Assembly (NCBI GenBank): GCA_012960755.1
Contig: DUAT01000078.1
Coordinates: 1-64,000, forward strand
Source of the DNA: Gammaproteobacteria bacterium
Lineage (GTDB): Bacteria > Pseudomonadota > Gammaproteobacteria > Pseudomonadales > Azotimanducaceae_A
DNA length: 64,000 nucleotides
Reading direction: 5' to 3'
In this document: one piece after another, positions 60,493 through 64,000 of the stretch
Layout: each line of letters begins with the position of its first letter
Position numbering within the stretch: the stretch's first letter is position 1
Made by a program: the position numbers and the translations under genes
The notes under the pieces: model-generated
What the model was told of the DNA's origin: nothing
The model's input: only the letters and a program-made list of their open reading frames with translations
The model's database searches: none

Positions 60493-61947
60493 GTGAAACA
60501 AGTTCAATTGGATGAAGCTCTTGATGATGCCAGTACTGGTGTACTGCAGCTGGACTTAAGTACTGTTACAGCGTCGCAAAACAACCGTGCACTCAAGAGT
60601 ATCTTTAAGAGATCTGACTACTTAGGCTTATCGTTTCTGGATCTGTTGGCTGAGGTACTCGATCAAGCTACTTTTCAGCGCGCGCAACAGTACCTGGTTC
60701 TTCTAAACGCTGTCGAAAATAATGCCAGGCTGCTACAGGATATCAACCCGCTAAAAAATACGTCAGCAAAAATTAACAAGGCACCAGGTCAGTTCGTCCA
60801 AAGACAGTTTCAATTTCAGTTTCGACGCGAAATATGCAAAAAAAGGGTTAGCCGGGTCCTGGTGTTTGTCAAACCTGTCAGGAACAGCGATCTTGTTGCA
60901 AAATCCCGGAACAATCAAAAGCAAAAGAATCTAAAGGTTCTGAATAACAAGAAGGAACAGAAACACCAGAAAAAGCAAAAGAAATCAACCAAATCGAATG
61001 TACCAGTCGCCGTCACCCGAATCTTGGAGATGGACGAAAGCATTGTCGAAGATTTTCTTGAAGAATCAATCCCAGCCCTTGATGTGTTACTGACACTATT
61101 GCGACAAAGTACCGGGGCACAATCCAAACTGCAAGGGCGTCTGGATTACATCTGTCGCGCCATTCATAAAATAAAGGGTGATGCAGCGATTCTCAATTTC
61201 GATGAAGTCGTCGCATTACTGCATAAATTTGAAGACAGATTAGAACCTCTGCAAGGCAAAGAGCAGCTCAAAAAATCAGACTTCGTCGGCTTTATTGCGA
61301 TGATTAAAAGCATTATTACCAGCCTTAAGAAATACAATGTGATACTAAAACGCGCTGGCGCCGGTAAAGGTAAAAGTAAAAGGGGTAATGCCAGTGTCCG
61401 CCAGTTGTTCAGTCGCCTGCAGCTATATGTAGAGAAAATATCTAAAGAAAAAAAGAAGAGCATTCGCCTGGTCGACGAGGGCTTTGAGCAAGCCGATATA
61501 CCGATAAGATTACAAAAAGATGTTTTAAGCATGGTGGTGCAATTATTGAGGAACGCAGTCGTACACGGTATCGAGAGCAGAACAGGGCGAAAGTCAGCGA
61601 TTAAAACATCCTGCGGTTCAATTTACCTGGGGCTGGAAAAGGAAGTGGGCAGTTTTACGATTTTCGTTCGGGATGACGGCGCCGGGTTGGATTTAAAGAA
61701 AATCAAGCAGGTTGCCATTAAGTCGGGTAAATATACCCGCGAGCAGATTGACAAGTGCACCGCTGACCAGTTGTTCAACTTTATTTTGCAGTCGGGCTTT
61801 TCTACGGCCAACAAGGTAGACGAGCACGCGGGGCGAGGGATTGGTCTCGACCTTGTCAATACAACGGTTAAAGGTCTGGGCGGAAAATTGACAATCCTTA
61901 CTCGATACGGGATGTTTACAGAATTCTCGATGACTTTTCCCTGCTAG
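60493..61947 (+). CDS. Orphan CheA-like histidine kinase (Hpt, HATPase, no CheW domain)
   Basis: A 484-residue protein from GTG 60493, with AAGG eight bases upstream. Order: a PAS-like N-terminus (about 5-130), a Lys/Gln-rich linker (137-168), an Hpt domain with His225 (RAIHKIKGDA), a dimer-like helical segment, and a CheA-type HATPase with LLRNAVVHGIE (351-361), DDGAGLD (394-400) and GRGIGLD (447-453). FILQSGFSTANKVDEHAGRG is typical of CheA. The P5/CheW coupling domain and any receiver are missing, and no chemotaxis genes are nearby. The output partner is unknown. Confidence 0.85.
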   Translation: MKQVQLDEALDDASTGVLQLDLSTVTASQNNRALKSIFKRSDYLGLSFLDLLAEVLDQATFQRAQQYLVLLNAVENNARLLQDINPLKNTSAKINKAPGQFVQRQFQFQFRREICKKRVSRVLVFVKPVRNSDLVAKSRNNQKQKNLKVLNNKKEQKHQKKQKKSTKSNVPVAVTRILEMDESIVEDFLEESIPALDVLLTLLRQSTGAQSKLQGRLDYICRAIHKIKGDAAILNFDEVVALLHKFEDRLEPLQGKEQLKKSDFVGFIAMIKSIITSLKKYNVILKRAGAGKGKSKRGNASVRQLFSRLQLYVEKISKEKKKSIRLVDEGFEQADIPIRLQKDVLSMVVQLLRNAVVHGIESRTGRKSAIKTSCGSIYLGLEKEVGSFTIFVRDDGAGLDLKKIKQVAIKSGKYTREQIDKCTADQLFNFILQSGFSTANKVDEHAGRGIGLDLVNTTVKGLGGKLTILTRYGMFTEFSMTFPC

Positions 61948-62069
61948 CCTTCCATTACCAAATTGAATCGGTTCGATCCAGTTTTGACTTAGCGAATGTT
62001 GCAACATCAACCTTGAGACTGTGACCTCGTACGACTAGAATCCACCCTCCAATCACTGGATTATCAATT

Positions 62070-62636
62070 ATGGCAAACAAAATCTTCACAGCTCTCGCAC
62101 TCATGGTACTCGCTGGGTGTTCAAGCTCTCCTCCGGTCATCGACTATGATCCTTCAGTCAATTTTAGCCGGTTCAAGACCTTCGCATTTATTGATGAGCA
62201 TCCGTTGTTACGGGCTGAAGGTGCAGAAGCGGGTAGCCCGTTACTGGAAGGCAGATTGATTCAAATCACCGAAAATGTCCTGTCTGCCCGGGGATTCAAA
62301 CTGGTTGCGGACAGGGAAGCCGCTGATATTGCGGTTGGCTTCACTGTTGGTGGACGGGAGAAAATCCAGGTGAATAGCTACCCCGAGACATACCGGCCCT
62401 ACTATGGCGGCTATGGTCGTGGCTGGGGAGGAGCATACTACGGCGTGTCAACCACAACATCTGTACAGCAGTATACGGAAGGCACCTTATCGGTCGACAT
62501 TTATGACGTCGCAACACACCACCCTATATGGCATGGCAGCGCGACGAGACGAATCACCAGTAAGATGCAGAAGAACCCGCGGGAAACCGTCAATGAAATT
62601 ATGGTCGAAATTCTGTCCGGTTTCCCACCGAGTTAA
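62070..62636 (+). CDS. DUF4136 lipoprotein
   Basis: A 188-residue lipoprotein with lipobox LAGC (Cys17). The DUF4136 pattern is clear: VNFSRFKTFAFID, LIQITENVLSARGFKLVADREAADIAVGFTVG, a Gly/Tyr-rich stretch (YPETYRPYYGGYGRGWGG) and GTLSVDIYDVATHHPIWHGSATRRI with the C-terminal TVNEIMVEILSGFPP. The domain is common in outer-membrane lipoproteins of unknown function. It lies 120 bp after the CheA-like kinase on the same strand. Confidence 0.85.
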   Translation: MANKIFTALALMVLAGCSSSPPVIDYDPSVNFSRFKTFAFIDEHPLLRAEGAEAGSPLLEGRLIQITENVLSARGFKLVADREAADIAVGFTVGGREKIQVNSYPETYRPYYGGYGRGWGGAYYGVSTTTSVQQYTEGTLSVDIYDVATHHPIWHGSATRRITSKMQKNPRETVNEIMVEILSGFPPS

Positions 62637-62880
62637 CGGGGTGTAGCGCATTCGGTATTTACTGAGTATCACTCTGGTGAATAAACTAAACCTCCAATAT
62701 CGCTCTAAAAAGACCTCGTTATAGATTAAAATGATATTGGATAACATTTCCTTTTCAACGCTATTCTGATGCTTATCTCTAGCGGGATAGTGCCATCTAA
62801 GAGCCGTTACCTGCAGATATTATTGAAGTAAGAACAACCAGGCAGTAAACGGCCAAATTGAAACTTTTAAGGGGAAAGCT

Positions 62881-64000
62881 ATGTTCTTACGTCATATACG
62901 TGGCGTTGCCATTGTCGTGGTCACGCTACTTCTCGTTTCTCTACCGACTACCATACTTGGAGCAACCGATCGCCAGATCGAAGAAATCGTTGTAACCGCT
63001 GAACGAAAGGAAGCGACTATCAGCGATACTTCAATTTCTATCACTGCGTTTACCGGTGAATTGCTGGAGGAATTTGGTATTCGTAACCAGGAAGATCTGC
63101 AAAACCTGGTGCCAGCTGCGGTGATCGAGCCATACGACATGGCCATTCGCGGAGTTGGTCGTAACTTCCGATCACTGGGAGGTGACCCAGGTATCGCCAC
63201 CTACCTCAACGGTGTTTACTCCGAAGACTTCGGTATTGCATCAACAGAGGGTGGTCTGTTTGATATCGAGAGAATTGAGTTTCTCCGTGGTCCGCAAGGC
63301 ACGCTCTATGGGCGAAATGCTATCGGTGGTGCCGTTAATTTCATCAACAAATTACCGACCAACGAATTCTCTGCGGAGGCTCGCACAGTAATCGGTAGCT
63401 ACAATCTGGTTGAATTGTACGGGGTTGTTTCCGGCCCACTTATCAAAGACAAACTGGCGGCACGGTTTGTCGCAACTTCCCGCGAGCGAGACGGCTATAT
63501 TGAAGACCTCTCCGGCAATCCGGATGTCAATGATTATGGCGATGAGAACTACGCACTTTCTTTTCGCTGGACGCCGACAGATAACCTTGAGTTTAATATT
63601 CGCGGCAACGAGCGCAGCTATTCCAGAAGGATGGGTGGCGCTGACGCGGCTGGCATCCTCAACCTGACACAGAACGAGAGCGAAGGGCCCCGAGATAACT
63701 CGACCTACGCCTGGGGTTATCGCGCAGTCGATCCAACCAATGTCTGTGCCGACGCCTTCACTCGTACCGCACCCGTGGCAACCACAGGGGTCATCGGCGG
63801 TACCGGATGCATGGTTTCCGGCAGGGAGACGTTCAACTTTAAAAATCCTGTGACCGGCAACAACGTCGTCGCCCAGCGAGTGACCTCGGGTTACGATAAT
63901 GCGCCCCTTGGCACGACGGATTCCGCCAACTACGCATACCAGACCGATCTGTCCAGGCAGCGCATGATTGGCACAACCGATCTGGACAGCGATGATCTGG
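62881..64000 (+). CDS. TonB-dependent receptor (5' part, runs off the window)
   Basis: The first 373 or so codons of an outer-membrane TonB-dependent receptor. ATG 62881 follows AGGGGA. A signal peptide (VAIVVVTLLLVSLPTTILGA) leads to the TonB box EEIVVTAER, the plug domain (ISITAFTGELLEEFGI, IRGVGRNFRSLGGDPGIATYLNGVY, EFLRGPQGTLYGRNAIGGAVNF) and the first barrel strands. The plug spelling is that of the large receptor group found with aromatic, lignin- or steroid-degrading genes in marine bacteria. The 3' end is outside the window. A TonB-like transducer gene is at 28704. Confidence 0.95.
   Translation, partial: MFLRHIRGVAIVVVTLLLVSLPTTILGATDRQIEEIVVTAERKEATISDTSISITAFTGELLEEFGIRNQEDLQNLVPAAVIEPYDMAIRGVGRNFRSLGGDPGIATYLNGVYSEDFGIASTEGGLFDIERIEFLRGPQGTLYGRNAIGGAVNFINKLPTNEFSAEARTVIGSYNLVELYGVVSGPLIKDKLAARFVATSRERDGYIEDLSGNPDVNDYGDENYALSFRWTPTDNLEFNIRGNERSYSRRMGGADAAGILNLTQNESEGPRDNSTYAWGYRAVDPTNVCADAFTRTAPVATTGVIGGTGCMVSGRETFNFKNPVTGNNVVAQRVTSGYDNAPLGTTDSANYAYQTDLSRQRMIGTTDLDSDDL

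Overview
The window looks like chromosomal DNA of an aerobic, probably marine Gammaproteobacterium. It carries an outer-membrane lipid A acyltransferase, a TonB-dependent receptor, DUF481 and OmpA-type envelope proteins, an UrcA protein, a PhoBR-Pst system, PPK1 and many CoA-dependent catabolic genes. The taxonomic placement is inferred from gene content and is only moderately sure. No rRNA, tRNA, CRISPR array, insertion sequence or prophage gene was seen. Genes are densely packed on both strands.

1-29 kb is a catabolic region. A CoA-transferase diverges from a molybdenum hydroxylase operon (Fe-S, FAD, CoxG-like and molybdopterin subunits). Hot-dog (MaoC-like) proteins, a beta-barrel protein, a MATE exporter, a SPOR protein with an LpxL-type acyltransferase, an orphan MacB/FtsX-type permease, an SDR and an MFS carrier follow. 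A tight minus-strand operon then holds enoyl-CoA hydratase, a DUF481 protein, a double CoA-transferase and a small membrane protein. At 21.8-26.8 kb lies a TetR-controlled ring-cleavage cluster: flavin hydroxylase, type I extradiol dioxygenase, FAH-family hydrolase/hydratase and HpaI-type aldolase. A TPP-dependent enzyme and a TonB-like/TPR pair close this part.

30-38.7 kb is the phosphate regulon, pstSCAB-phoU plus phoBR, all on the minus strand. It is bracketed by two toxin-antitoxin modules: vapBC abuts phoU and phd-doc sits between phoR and pstS. Phased TTAAC-like repeats of about 11 bp precede both pstS and phoB and may be the local Pho box. PstS lacks a short internal segment, and Doc has lost its motif histidine.

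38.7-50 kb holds hydrolases, a PqiA-like protein, an ACR3 arsenite exporter, a three-gene TRAP transporter, an acyl-CoA-dehydrogenase-fold flavoprotein, a cytochrome b561, a thioesterase and UrcA. Two intergenic stretches here carry striking nested inverted repeats (46.9-47.1 kb and 49.97-50.03 kb).

50-64 kb holds a carboxylesterase and a possible phosphate/polyphosphate neighbourhood: a CotH-like unknown protein, a secreted metallophosphoesterase overlapping ppk1, a SdiA-regulated-type propeller protein and a DUF4956 membrane protein. These are followed by a hot-dog protein, an OmpA-like lipoprotein, an orphan CheA-like kinase without a CheW domain, a DUF4136 lipoprotein and the 5' part of a TonB-dependent receptor that runs off the window.
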